A DNA stretch of 64,000 nt from an uncultured Gammaproteobacteria bacterium (GTDB lineage Bacteria; Pseudomonadota; Gammaproteobacteria; Pseudomonadales; Pseudohongiellaceae). Location of the stretch: positions 1 through 64,000 of the forward strand of contig CAJXRP010000002.1 in the NCBI GenBank assembly GCA_913060495.1, written 5' to 3'. Under the pieces are notes generated by a model. That model was not told the DNA's origin. It was given only the letters and a program-made list of their open reading frames with translations, and did not search any database. Within the stretch, counting starts at the first letter, position 1. Every line of letters starts with the position of its first letter. Position numbers and translations under genes: made by a program. Below are positions 17,648 through 25,864 of the stretch, one piece after another.

Positions 17648-18031
17648 CTAGGGGCTCAAGACCTTGATAACATCCATGCCGTTGTCTGGATCCAACTTAG
17701 CATCGCCTGCAGGGAAACCATTCTCAGACAAGATATAGGCTATAACGTCCGTATACTCATCGAGCATCAAAGAACCAGGATTGTCCGCGGGCATAGTTCC
17801 TAACATTGCCTCCCACATCCATAGCACTGGCTGGTCATTGTAAGACTTCAGGATGTCTCGGTAGAAGCGCATGTCGTGGCATGTCTTACAACTAGTATCG
17901 TAGACGATTTTGCCAGTCTCTGCCTGTGCGGCAGTGAAGACGCCGTCATTCACAGTTCTATCCTGAGCGATACCAATCTGACTTAGCGCAAGACCAGTCA
18001 ATGCCAAAATTATTTTCACCGAATTATTCAT
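17648..18031 (-). CDS. Periplasmic mono-haem cytochrome c
   Basis: The 127-residue protein has a cleavable signal peptide (about 1-22, ending GIAQ) and one haem-binding motif, CKTCH (48-52). The region after the motif contains MLGTMPADNPGSL, which supplies candidate Met ligands, then a C-terminal helix (LDEYTDVIAYILSENGFPAG) typical of class I cytochromes. It most likely carries electrons in the periplasm. No oxidase or dehydrogenase gene is adjacent, so the partner is unknown. It is the only gene between the secreted nuclease and the pilin control region. Confidence 0.88.
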   Translation of the reverse strand: MNNSVKIILALTGLALSQIGIAQDRTVNDGVFTAAQAETGKIVYDTSCKTCHDMRFYRDILKSYNDQPVLWMWEAMLGTMPADNPGSLMLDEYTDVIAYILSENGFPAGDAKLDPDNGMDVIKVLSP

Positions 18032-18917
18032 CGTTTAATTCCTCAGCAGAAAGTGAAACTCCTGTTTCAGGCCTGCTTATCCTTTAAGATCAATTCTCTG
18101 CAGCTCAGGCTAGCGGCTGTCATTCTTTTCCTAAATCATCCTAGTGATTGAGCTGATTTAGGAACCGCGTAAACATAAACTACATCGGTCATTATATCAA
18201 GTAGCTGCGCCTTTCAGGGAAAATCAATATCACAATTAATTTCTTATAAATCAGCTGCTTAATAATATATATCTACTATAGGCTAGGGTAAATGAACGCC
18301 AGCTTAACTGTTACTTCAGCCGCATTTGGAATGTTGATGTTTATCACAAATTACAATACTTGAATCGCATTAACAGCCCAATAAGTAGGCCTGCACTCCT
18401 AGCACTCCGCAAAGCCCCACCCAACCAGCCCTTGCGTAATATTGGTGTAGATATAATTGAGTACCTCATGCAGAAAAAACCAGCAACTATCGGCAAGAAT
18501 ATTCTCAAGGGTGAATACAGTGTATCGACCTTGAAAATTATGAGAAGAAATCGAATACCATGCTTAAATAGAGAAGCTCTTTAAATTTGTCGGCCCAAAT
18601 CTCCCTAAACCCCGAAGTTAAGTCCAGAGTTTTATGGCCTGTTGTTGCCGATAAAAGCCTGTTACAGACCGATTGGCAATGCACTGCTCATCGCTTGTCT
18701 GATGAGAATATTCAAATTGGGAGGCGGTTCAAATGTGCACGCATTTGAATCAAACCTGGACCTGGCTGTCTGTAATGCACTGAAAGCTATGAGTATAAGA
18801 TCTGATAAGTTCGCTCTCGATAGGCAGCACTAAATCCCTATCCAGCCCTTTCTTGAAGGCTACCACAGACTATTTGCCAAAAAGAAAGGGTCATCTCCCT
18901 GCCAACCAACCACTTTA

Positions 18918-18953
18918 CTGACAAATTTTGTCAGCAAAGTCCCATATTGTCAG
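18918..18953 (+). promoter_or_regulatory. Candidate PilR activator sites upstream of pilA
   Basis: The perfect palindrome CTGACAAATTTTGTCAG (18918-18934) contains one TGTCAG, and another TTGTCAG lies 20 bases further on (18947-18953). PilR, the response regulator that activates pilA with sigma-54 in Pseudomonas, binds repeated TGTC motifs upstream of the promoter. The sites lie about 90-125 bases before the sigma-54 box, a normal enhancer distance. pilS and pilR are not in this window. Confidence 0.55.
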
Positions 18954-19041
18954 TTCGTGACGCGCAAGGATTGTTGAGATAATTACTACAAATATTGAAC
19001 ATATTAAGCAATATCAATAGCTTAAGTTTCATTTAGACTTC

Positions 19042-19057
19042 TGGCACGGAAAATGTA
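19042..19057 (+). promoter_or_regulatory. Sigma-54-type promoter of the first pilin gene
   Basis: TGGCACGGAAAATGTA matches the sigma-54 -24 element (TGGCAC) exactly, with the conserved GG followed after 10 bases by GT in place of the usual GC at -12. It lies 75 bases before the pilin ATG. Pilin genes of pseudomonads are transcribed by sigma-54 with PilR. The imperfect -12 box lowers confidence. Confidence 0.6.
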
Positions 19058-19131
19058 TTAGTTAGCGTACCCGTTGTTAACTCTACGGACAGAATCTTAA
19101 CTTAGTTAGCTTTCCAAACTGGAGATAGAAA

Positions 19132-19569
19132 ATGAAAAAAGTACAAAATGGTTTTACACTGATCGAACTGATGATCGTTGTTGCGATTATCGGTATTCTA
19201 GCGGCGGTAGCACTTCCCGCTTACCAAAACTACTCTAACCGCGCAGCATTCTCTGAGCTAGTTCTTGCTACCTCCCCTCGCAAGACAGCTGTCGAGCTCG
19301 CGATACAAACTCGCAGCCCGGCTAATCTTGCAGCTCTGGTTGAGAATGTAATGGGCATTCCTGCTAACGTTACTGCTGCTGCAGACACTCATGGTGGGTC
19401 AGTCGTTGGTGGAGTGATCACTATGACATGGCGGGCTACCGAGGGAAGCTCTGGCGCTCAAGTTGCCGAAGCCTTGGCTGGTACAACTTACACTTTGACT
19501 CCGAACGGCGTTACCCCTCCTGTACAGTGGACTGAAGGCGGCACTTGTCTGACTGCTGGTTTCTGCTAG
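19132..19569 (+). CDS. pilA: Type IV pilin, major pilin candidate
   Basis: This is a 145-residue type IVa prepilin. A short leader (MKKVQNG) precedes the PilD cleavage and methylation site before [20 protein letters not shown], with Glu5 of the mature protein present. The N-terminal helix is followed by a variable globular domain. The last residues, TCLTAGFC, place two cysteines only five residues apart at the extreme C-terminus, a much smaller loop than the usual D-loop of 12 or more residues. It is followed after 226 bases by a related second pilin. A sigma-54 promoter and PilR-type sites upstream suggest it is the regulated major subunit. Confidence 0.93.
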   Translation: MKKVQNGFTLIELMIVVAIIGILAAVALPAYQNYSNRAAFSELVLATSPRKTAVELAIQTRSPANLAALVENVMGIPANVTAAADTHGGSVVGGVITMTWRATEGSSGAQVAEALAGTTYTLTPNGVTPPVQWTEGGTCLTAGFC

Positions 19570-19621
19570 AACGGAGATCACCCTCGCTTACTTAACTCAA
19601 GTCACGCTTGAGTACGAAATA

Positions 19622-19652
19622 GCTGGCACCCAACACACATTGCGGTGCCAGC
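19622..19652 (+). terminator. Hairpin between the two pilin genes
   Basis: GCTGGCACC (19622-19630) pairs perfectly with GGTGCCAGC (19644-19652), followed by only a short T stretch. A smaller stem, ACTCAA/TTGAGT, lies at 19595-19613. It may terminate or attenuate the first pilin transcript, or protect its 3' end, so that the first pilin is made in excess of the second. Confidence 0.6.
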
Positions 19653-19705
19653 ATTTCAAAACCTTCGAAGCCTCTTCTGCTTAGAAGTCATAGAATACAG
19701 CCCCC

Positions 19706-19732
19706 TTGCTCTAATTAGTAATCCCTTATAAT
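19706..19732 (+). promoter_or_regulatory. Candidate sigma-70 promoter of the second pilin gene
   Basis: TTGCTC (19706-19711) and a perfect TATAAT (19727-19732) are separated by 15 bases, slightly short of the ideal 17. The site lies 64 bases before the second pilin ATG. If used, the second pilin would be expressed independently of the sigma-54 promoter of the first. Confidence 0.45.
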
Positions 19733-19795
19733 TTCAACTTGATGTTGCGCTTGTTATCTCTTACCCAAAACTAGTGGGAAACAAAAGAAAGCCCG

Positions 19796-20212
19796 ATGAT
19801 TAAAAACAAACAAACAGGCTTCACCCTCATCGAACTCATGATAGTCGTCGCCATCATTGGAATTCTTGCCTCCGTAGCACTGCCCGCTTATGACCTCTAT
19901 AGAAATCGCGCTCGCTTTTCGGAAGCAATCTTAGCCATAGGCTCCCATCGCGGCGCGATATTAGTACAGGCCCACTCGGATCGTTTCACCGATATCACCG
20001 AGGTCGATGCCGGCACAAACGGCATTCCTCCTACGCAAGCACAGACGGCCTCTACACATGGCATCGATGTAGTCGACGGAGTGATCACGGTAACCTGGAT
20101 GGCAGACGGAACAGATCTAGCAGGAACTACCTACACACTCGCAGCTCAGGGAGTAGTGCCGCCAATTGAATGGATATCCAGCGGTAGTTGCACCACCGGC
20201 GGGTATTGCTAG
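19796..20212 (+). CDS. Second type IV pilin, tandem paralogue
   Basis: This 138-residue prepilin has leader MIKNKQTG and mature start [24 protein letters not shown], nearly identical to the first pilin in this helix. The globular parts diverge, but both share a THG-containing segment before VITVTW/VITMTW, a GTTYTL strand, and a VPPIEW/VTPPVQW strand before the C-terminus. This one ends SCTTGGYC, with the same five-residue cysteine spacing. The pair probably arose by gene duplication. It may be an alternative major subunit, a minor pilin, or a silent donor for antigenic change. A TfpX/Z-like gene lies convergent 50 bases downstream. Confidence 0.9.
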   Translation: MIKNKQTGFTLIELMIVVAIIGILASVALPAYDLYRNRARFSEAILAIGSHRGAILVQAHSDRFTDITEVDAGTNGIPPTQAQTASTHGIDVVDGVITVTWMADGTDLAGTTYTLAAQGVVPPIEWISSGSCTTGGYC

Positions 20213-20262
20213 GAATAGATTTTATTCGACTTCAGTTAGCTCCCAAACTGATTAGAGAATCG

Positions 20263-20985
20263 TTACTCAGCAACAACAGCAGGCATACCCTCACTTTCAT
20301 AGAAACTACTCAAAACCCGACTCTCCGCGTCAAAACATACAAACCCGCTAACAATTGCCGATACGAAAAGACTGAGCCGACAGGAATCATCAAGCTCACG
20401 CAGCACCTCTTCCGATACTCGGCGCCTCGTAGACTCCTCTCCTCTAAATATACTTTCTAAACCGTCTACCGGCAAAGCATTGTATTTTTCAGTTTGCATG
20501 TACAGTGGGTCTCCGATGAATTGAGCCCGGATAGAAGCAATCTCGGCGGCAATATCAGACTCGGGTAGTTCGACATAAACCAACTTAGGATAGGACCCAG
20601 GAAAACCATCCAGCACCTGCGGGTCGCGCTCATACTGCAAAAATTCCTCTGCATTAACACTGTAGAACGTGTCATACGCCAACACCAATGCTAGAGGACG
20701 CTCGCTATAAACAACCCACATCCCAACTGCCATACATGCAGCTTGAAAAAATGCGATACAACTAAGGTCAAACGAGAGTCCCGGCTTACCTGCTTTGAAC
20801 ACAACTAGAGTCAACAGAGGGCCAGCTATAAGGTCTACTCCTATAACTAATTGTAGCCCCGCCCAACCTCTATCAATGTTAAACAGAATTCCTGGGTACC
20901 AAAGAAGCAGTATTAGCGCTAACAATCCCAGAAAGATCGCCAGACTAATTAATAAATGTATGAAACCCGCCTTCCATCGACTCAT
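20263..20985 (-). CDS. TfpX/TfpZ-family type IV pilin accessory protein
   Basis: This 240-residue inner-membrane protein has N-terminal hydrophobic segments. The family signature covers WYPGILFNIDRGWAGLQLV (about 29-47), then GVDLIAGPLLTLVVFKAGKPG and a Met/Trp-rich third helix ending near VYSERPLALVLAYDTFYSV. In Pseudomonas aeruginosa, TfpX and TfpZ are encoded next to particular pilin alleles and are needed for efficient assembly of those pilins. Here the gene lies on the opposite strand, between the second pilin and pilB. The C-terminal 130 residues are soluble. It probably serves one or both pilins here. Confidence 0.85.
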   Translation of the reverse strand: MSRWKAGFIHLLISLAIFLGLLALILLLWYPGILFNIDRGWAGLQLVIGVDLIAGPLLTLVVFKAGKPGLSFDLSCIAFFQAACMAVGMWVVYSERPLALVLAYDTFYSVNAEEFLQYERDPQVLDGFPGSYPKLVYVELPESDIAAEIASIRAQFIGDPLYMQTEKYNALPVDGLESIFRGEESTRRRVSEEVLRELDDSCRLSLFVSAIVSGFVCFDAESRVLSSFYESEGMPAVVAE

Positions 20986-21093
20986 GACTCGCCACTCCTA
21001 CTTTGCAATCTTTATTCGGTTGAGGGTAAAGCCAAAGCTTGTCCTACAATATAAGAAATCAACACACTTAGAATTCTAACAGAGAACCTTTCA

Positions 21094-22791
21094 ATGGCTG
21101 TTAAAATAGTCGGTTTGGCGCGGCGATTAGTTACCGAAAAACTAGTTGATGACGCGAATGTTCAGCAAGCGGTTCTGCAGGCTAATCGGCAAGACAAATC
21201 CCTAGCTCACTACCTCGTGCGCAGCAAACTGATAGGTCAATCCGCCTTAGCAGTCACCACCTCAGATGAATTTCAGTTACCTCTCATCGATATTGACAGA
21301 TTCGACCTCAGCCTTTGCCCGGTAGATGTTGTTGATACCGACTTAGTAAGGAAACATCGAATTCTCCCTCTTTCTGCTAACGGCAAGCGCCTGTGTGTAG
21401 CCACATCTTACCCAGGGGATTTAATCGCTATAGAAGAAATAGCTTTTCATAGCGGGCTAAAAGTAGAAATGATAGTTGCTGAAGATAGCAAACTGGATTC
21501 AGCCATCAATCAATACCTACAATTAATTAGCCGTAGTTATTCAACTAAAACGGCCATCGATAGTAAACTTGAGGATGAGATTTCATTCGACTCCTCCGAC
21601 AGAAGCAAGAGCGCAGAAGAGCTAAATACGTTCGATGAGACGCCTCTCGTGCGCTTCATCAATAACTTACTGCTAGAAGCCATTGCTCTAGGCGCCTCGG
21701 ATATTCACTTCGAACCCTATGAAAGCGTCTACCGAATCAGATTTCGCATAGATGGCCTATTGCAGGAAATGACTAGACCCCCTGTCAAACTCACGGCTCG
21801 GCTTGCTTCACGCATCAAGATCATGGCTCACCTTAATATTGCTGAGAAGCGAGCACCTCAGGATGGCCGATTCCGCATCCGACTCGCTAGCAAAAGGGCT
21901 ATCGATATTCGCGTCAGCAGTCTTCCCACTCTTTGGGGCGAAAAGATTGTGATGCGCATTCTTGATCCTTTAAACACCGACCTCAACCTAGATGCTCTAG
22001 GGATGGAGCCCCGGCAGAAGGACGCGTACCTAAAGGCTCTGCAGAAGCAGCAGGGCCTGATTCTTGTTACAGGTCCCACGGGTAGCGGAAAGAGCCTGAC
22101 TCTCTATAGTGGCCTAAGCAGGCTAAATGCGAATTCGAAGAATATTTCTACAGTGGAGGATCCTGTGGAAATTACTATCAAAGGAATCAATCAACTTGCT
22201 GTAAACGCTAAGGTTGGAGCTTCCTTCTCCGGTGCTCTGCGTGCGATTCTGCGCCAAGATCCGGACATTATCATGCTGGGGGAGATCAGAGATCTAGAAA
22301 CTGCGGAGATCGTAGTACGTGCAGCGCAAACCGGCCACCTAGTGCTAACCACTCTCCACACACTAAGTGCCGCTGCGAGCCTCAACCGACTGCGTGATAT
22401 CGGCATTCCTCGCTATAACCTAGCAAGCACAATAAGCCTTATTGTTGCGCAGAGACTGGCACGAAGACTCTGTGAAAACTGTAAAGAAGCGGTGGAAATA
22501 CCTGAAAAAGCGCTCATAGAACAAGGATTGACTGCTGAATTGCACCCAAACCCTCTGACTTTCCGTGCAAAGGGCTGCAGCGATTGTGGCAATGGATTTC
22601 AAGGACGAATCGGTTTTTATGAAGTAGTTCCTGTATCGGAGAGCCTGTCTCGAATTATCATGGAAGGTGGAAGAACGCAGCGGTTCCGGAAGCACATGAG
22701 AAAGCGCAGATTGCTGGATCTTCGGGCAGCCGCACTGCTCAAAGTTGCCCAGGGACTTACCAGCCTCGAAGAGGCTAACAGACTGACTTAA
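21094..22791 (+). CDS. pilB: Type IV pilus assembly ATPase PilB
   Basis: This is the cytosolic hexameric ATPase that drives pilus extension. The 565 residues comprise an N-terminal regulatory domain, then the ATPase core: the arginine-finger region near ALGASDIHFEPYE (about 205), Walker A GPTGSGKS (about 326-333), the Asp box with ISTVEDPVE (about 355), Walker B RQDPDIIMLGEIRD (about 390) and the His box near LTTLHTLSA. A zinc-binding pair, CENC and CSDCGNGFQGR, marks PilB/GspE. It heads pilB-pilC-pilD. It is divergent from the TfpX/Z-like gene with about 108 bases between. Confidence 0.98.
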   Translation: MAVKIVGLARRLVTEKLVDDANVQQAVLQANRQDKSLAHYLVRSKLIGQSALAVTTSDEFQLPLIDIDRFDLSLCPVDVVDTDLVRKHRILPLSANGKRLCVATSYPGDLIAIEEIAFHSGLKVEMIVAEDSKLDSAINQYLQLISRSYSTKTAIDSKLEDEISFDSSDRSKSAEELNTFDETPLVRFINNLLLEAIALGASDIHFEPYESVYRIRFRIDGLLQEMTRPPVKLTARLASRIKIMAHLNIAEKRAPQDGRFRIRLASKRAIDIRVSSLPTLWGEKIVMRILDPLNTDLNLDALGMEPRQKDAYLKALQKQQGLILVTGPTGSGKSLTLYSGLSRLNANSKNISTVEDPVEITIKGINQLAVNAKVGASFSGALRAILRQDPDIIMLGEIRDLETAEIVVRAAQTGHLVLTTLHTLSAAASLNRLRDIGIPRYNLASTISLIVAQRLARRLCENCKEAVEIPEKALIEQGLTAELHPNPLTFRAKGCSDCGNGFQGRIGFYEVVPVSESLSRIIMEGGRTQRFRKHMRKRRLLDLRAAALLKVAQGLTSLEEANRLT

Positions 22792-22861
22792 ATACAAAAT
22801 TCGATGCTGTCGTGCTATAGTCAGCGAAATCTAATGACTAGATAACTTGGCGAGGCGCCCC

Positions 22862-24079
22862 ATGGCTACTGAAGCGATACAAACCACCTATACTTGGCAA
22901 GGTACCGACAAAAACGGTAACAAGACTAAAGGCGAAATCCAAGGTAGTAGCCAAGCACTAGTCAAGGCACAGCTGCGCAAGCAGGGAGTTTCTCCGACCA
23001 AGGTTAAGCGCAAAGCAAAAGATCTATTCGCCCCAAGGAAGCAGAAAATCAAGCCTAGCGACATTGCCGTATTCACGCGTCAGCTGGCAACCATGATGAA
23101 GTCAGGCATCCCTCTTGTTCAATCTTTTGAGATCGTCGGGGAGAGCTTGGAAAATCCGTCAATGCGCGAGTTAGTTGGCCAGATTCGTGACGACGTGGCA
23201 GCTGGTAATACCTTCGCCGACTGTATTCGCAAACATCCCCGCTATTTCGATGACCTGTTTTGCAACTTAGTCGATGCCGGCGAGCAATCAGGTGCACTGG
23301 AAACCATGCTAGATCGCTTAGCCACCTATAAAGAAAAGTCCGAGGCATTGAAGTCAAAGATCAAAAAAGCGATGAACTATCCCATCGCGGTAGTCTGCAT
23401 TGCGCTGGTTGTAACGGGAATTCTGCTCGTGAAGGTGGTGCCTCAGTTCGCAACCACCTTCTCTAGTTTTGGTGCAGATTTACCTGCATTTACACTGTTC
23501 GTATTAGGCCTTTCTGATTTGGCTATTGCACACTGGTGGAAAGTGTTGATAGGAATCGGAGTCTTTGGTTACGTTTTTAAAGAGGCAAAAATGCGATCTG
23601 TGAAAGTGGCTCAAATGGTCGACCGAATTTCACTTAAGATTCCTATTGTTGGCCCAATATTAAATTCTTCCTGCTACGCCCGCTTTACGCGAACATTATC
23701 CACAACTTTTTCCGCTGGTGTACCTCTCGTGGATGCTCTGGAGTCAGTCGCAGGAGCCACAGGTAATATCGTTTATTCTACAGCCACCAGAAAAATTAGA
23801 GATGACGTAACCACTGGACAACAGCTCAACTTCGCGATCAAGAACACCACCCTATTTCCGGCTATGATTACTCAAATGGTAGGTATTGGAGAAGAATCAG
23901 GCGCCCTAGATGGAATGTTAGATAAGTGTGCCGTCTTCTACGAAGCTGAGGTAGATAACGCAGTAGACGGGCTTACCGCCTTGATGGAACCGATGATCAT
24001 GGCTGTACTGGGCATCCTGATCGGTGGCTTGATGATTGCGATGTATCTGCCTATCTTCCAGCTCGGCGCGGTAATGTAA
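22862..24079 (+). CDS. pilC: Type IV pilus inner-membrane platform protein PilC
   Basis: This is the inner-membrane platform that couples PilB to pilin polymerisation. It has 405 residues and two GspF-type domains, about 70-200 and 275-400. Family motifs include FTRQLATMMKSGIPLVQS in the first repeat and FTRTLSTTFSAGVPLVDALE in the second. A C-terminal hydrophobic helix ends LIGGLMIAMYLPIFQLGAVM. I use the ATG at 22862, which has GAGG six bases upstream, rather than the in-frame TTG at 22847. It follows pilB by 70 bases and precedes pilD by 15 bases. Confidence 0.97.
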   Translation: MATEAIQTTYTWQGTDKNGNKTKGEIQGSSQALVKAQLRKQGVSPTKVKRKAKDLFAPRKQKIKPSDIAVFTRQLATMMKSGIPLVQSFEIVGESLENPSMRELVGQIRDDVAAGNTFADCIRKHPRYFDDLFCNLVDAGEQSGALETMLDRLATYKEKSEALKSKIKKAMNYPIAVVCIALVVTGILLVKVVPQFATTFSSFGADLPAFTLFVLGLSDLAIAHWWKVLIGIGVFGYVFKEAKMRSVKVAQMVDRISLKIPIVGPILNSSCYARFTRTLSTTFSAGVPLVDALESVAGATGNIVYSTATRKIRDDVTTGQQLNFAIKNTTLFPAMITQMVGIGEESGALDGMLDKCAVFYEAEVDNAVDGLTALMEPMIMAVLGILIGGLMIAMYLPIFQLGAVM

Positions 24080-24094
24080 TCGCTACGCCTTTTT

Positions 24095-24994
24095 ATGGAA
24101 ATATTCGACCTCCTCTCTGCTAGCCCTCCCTTCCTACTAACCGTCTGCGTAGTGTTAGGGCTATTAGTTGGAAGTTTCCTCAATGTAGTCGTCTACCGAC
24201 TACCTATTATGCTGCAACGCGATTGGCGCGAGCAATGCTGTGACTACCTCGAAATAGAAAACAGCACTCCTGACAGCAATGATTCCTCTGCCAAGTTTAA
24301 AGTATTTAATCTGCAGAAACCTGATTCACACTGCCCTTTATGTAACCACAAAATAAGACCCTGGGAAAACATCCCTGTTCTGAGCTATATGTTTCTCGGC
24401 GGTAAGTGTTCGAACTGCAAAGCAAAGATTTCGATACGCTATCCGAGCGTGGAATTTGTCAGTGGCATTCTTTCAGGCTTAATTGCATTTTACTTCGGCG
24501 CCACTTGGCTTACATTGGCCCTGCTGTTCTTAACCTGGGCACTAATAACTCTTACACTCATCGATTTTGATCATCAGTTATTGCCCGATAACATCACCCT
24601 GCCACTTATATGGCTTGGCTTACTCATCAACACAATCGATCTTGGGTTCGGGGTTACGATCAAAGATGCCGTGATAGGCGCCATAGCAGGATACCTCGTG
24701 CTGTGGATTTTTTATTGGGCATTTAAACTCGCCACTGGAAAAGATGGTATGGGCTACGGGGATTTCAAATTACTGTCCGCCCTGGGAGCATGGATGGGCT
24801 GGCAAAGTCTATTGCCTATAATTATCCTGTCTTCGCTAGTAGGCGCTGTGTTTGGCCTTGGAATGATACTACTTCAAGGTAGAGACAAATCTGTACCAAT
24901 GCCCTTCGGTCCGTTTCTCGCCGGCGCAGGATTTATCATGTTGATATGGGGCCCTCAACTGAGTGCATTCTATATCAACAACTTCATTAACTAA
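24095..24994 (+). CDS. pilD: Prepilin peptidase / N-methyltransferase PilD
   Basis: This inner-membrane aspartic protease cleaves the prepilin leader and N-methylates the new terminal Phe. It has 299 residues. After the first membrane helix and GSFLNVVVYRLP comes a cytosolic zinc loop with CPLC (80-83) and CSNC (105-108). Catalytic aspartates are seen in LTLIDFDHQLLPD (about 155) and GMGYGDFKLLSALGAW (about 220; GxGD motif). It acts on both pilins in this window and probably on type II secretion pseudopilins. It follows pilC by 15 bases and precedes coaE by about 40. Confidence 0.98.
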   Translation: MEIFDLLSASPPFLLTVCVVLGLLVGSFLNVVVYRLPIMLQRDWREQCCDYLEIENSTPDSNDSSAKFKVFNLQKPDSHCPLCNHKIRPWENIPVLSYMFLGGKCSNCKAKISIRYPSVEFVSGILSGLIAFYFGATWLTLALLFLTWALITLTLIDFDHQLLPDNITLPLIWLGLLINTIDLGFGVTIKDAVIGAIAGYLVLWIFYWAFKLATGKDGMGYGDFKLLSALGAWMGWQSLLPIIILSSLVGAVFGLGMILLQGRDKSVPMPFGPFLAGAGFIMLIWGPQLSAFYINNFIN

Positions 24995-25033
24995 GAATAA
25001 CTTCTCAGCAATTATTAGTCGGACCCTGCCAGA

Positions 25034-25648
25034 ATGAACTCTGCAAAAAGGTATGTAGTTGGTCTTACCGGTGGAATCGGCAGCGGCAAGTCTGCTGCCG
25101 CCGAAGTGTTCCGAGCGTTGGGAATTGAAGTCATCGACGCCGATATTCTTGCAAGAGAAGTCGTTGAGCCAGGCCAGCCAGCGCTTCAAGAAATTGCCGC
25201 CCACTTCGGCAGCGACCTACTCACTACCGAAGGGCATCTCGATAGGCCCGCTCTACGCAAGATTGTGTTCTCAAACCCCCAACAAAAATACTGGTTAGAG
25301 AATTTATTACACCCGCTAATAGCCGAGCTACTTGAACGCCGGTTAAATGCAGCAAAGTCGCCTTATGCCATTTTGGAATCACCACTACTGTTAGAAACTG
25401 AGCAACACAAGCTAGTAGAGAGAGTACTTGTCATCGATGCTAGCGAGGAAACACAAATCGCAAGAGCCACAGAAAGAGACGGAAGCGATGAGGGGATTAT
25501 AAGGTCAATCATTGCCTCTCAAATAGATCGTACTGAGAGAATTCAACGCGCGGATGACCTCGTATCAAATGAACAAAGCTTAGAACTACTCAGAGAAAAT
25601 ATTGAGGCACTTCATAGTAAATATATGGGAATGGTCACCGAAGCATGA
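25034..25648 (+). CDS. coaE: Dephospho-CoA kinase
   Basis: This enzyme phosphorylates the 3'-OH of dephospho-CoA, the last step of CoA synthesis. The 204 residues begin with a P-loop, [17 protein letters not shown] (about 10-26). [17 protein letters not shown] follows near residue 36 and LESPLLLET (about 113) gives the CoA-binding segment. The lid region is near [10 protein letters not shown]. It sits in the conserved pilD-coaE-yacG order. Its TGA stop overlaps the ATG of yacG (ATGA), suggesting coupled translation. Confidence 0.98.
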   Translation: MNSAKRYVVGLTGGIGSGKSAAAEVFRALGIEVIDADILAREVVEPGQPALQEIAAHFGSDLLTTEGHLDRPALRKIVFSNPQQKYWLENLLHPLIAELLERRLNAAKSPYAILESPLLLETEQHKLVERVLVIDASEETQIARATERDGSDEGIIRSIIASQIDRTERIQRADDLVSNEQSLELLRENIEALHSKYMGMVTEA

Positions 25649-25836
25649 ACAAAAAAACTACTACCGTCGACTGTCCGCATTGTAAGAAGCTTGTAGAGTG
25701 GACGGAAGAGAATACTTACCGGCCTTTTTGCAGTAAACGCTGCAAGCTAATCGACTTCGGAGAATGGGCTAGCGAACGCAACAGCATTCCCGGAAAATCC
25801 GTCTATCCAGCAATTGAAGATGAATACGACCAATAG
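25645..25836 (+). CDS. yacG: Zinc-binding DNA gyrase inhibitor YacG
   Basis: The 63-residue protein carries four zinc-ligand cysteines in [10 protein letters not shown] and [17 protein letters not shown], the YacG pattern. E. coli YacG binds the GyrB C-terminal region and inhibits gyrase. The ATG overlaps the coaE stop by four bases. The last gene of the pilB-to-yacG run, it is followed within 30 bases by the convergent secreted protein gene. Confidence 0.95.
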   Translation: MNKKTTTVDCPHCKKLVEWTEENTYRPFCSKRCKLIDFGEWASERNSIPGKSVYPAIEDEYDQ

Positions 25837-25864
25837 CTAAATCTTTGCTCGTGAGCACCACTAT

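Larger units (their letters stand above)
18032..19131. other. 1.1 kb gene-poor region upstream of the first pilin gene
   Basis: No convincing gene is seen in this stretch. Two short open frames (18360-18584 and 18642-18833) have no recognisable family features and no good ribosome site. A 22-base inverted repeat, TTCAAATG-N6-CATTTGAA, sits at 18728-18749. The right end carries TGTCAG motifs (18918-18953) and a sigma-54-type promoter (19042-19057) for the pilin gene. In pseudomonads a tRNA-Thr gene is found near here; none was recognised in this window. The middle could be a decayed gene. Confidence 0.55.

Noticed and set aside
18360..18584. Open frame of 74 codons in the pilin upstream region
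   Set aside because: No ribosome site, no recognisable motif, and not flanked by coupled genes; called non-coding or possibly decayed.
18595..18625. CCCCGAAGTTAAG string resembling part of 5S rRNA
   Set aside because: The flanking sequence has none of the other 5S helices; chance similarity.
18642..18833. Open frame of 63 codons overlapping the 22-base inverted repeat
   Set aside because: Internal palindrome and lack of family features argue against a real gene.
18032..19131. tRNA-Thr expected near pilA by analogy with Pseudomonas
   Set aside because: No T-arm GGTTCGA-type sequence or cloverleaf was found on either strand.
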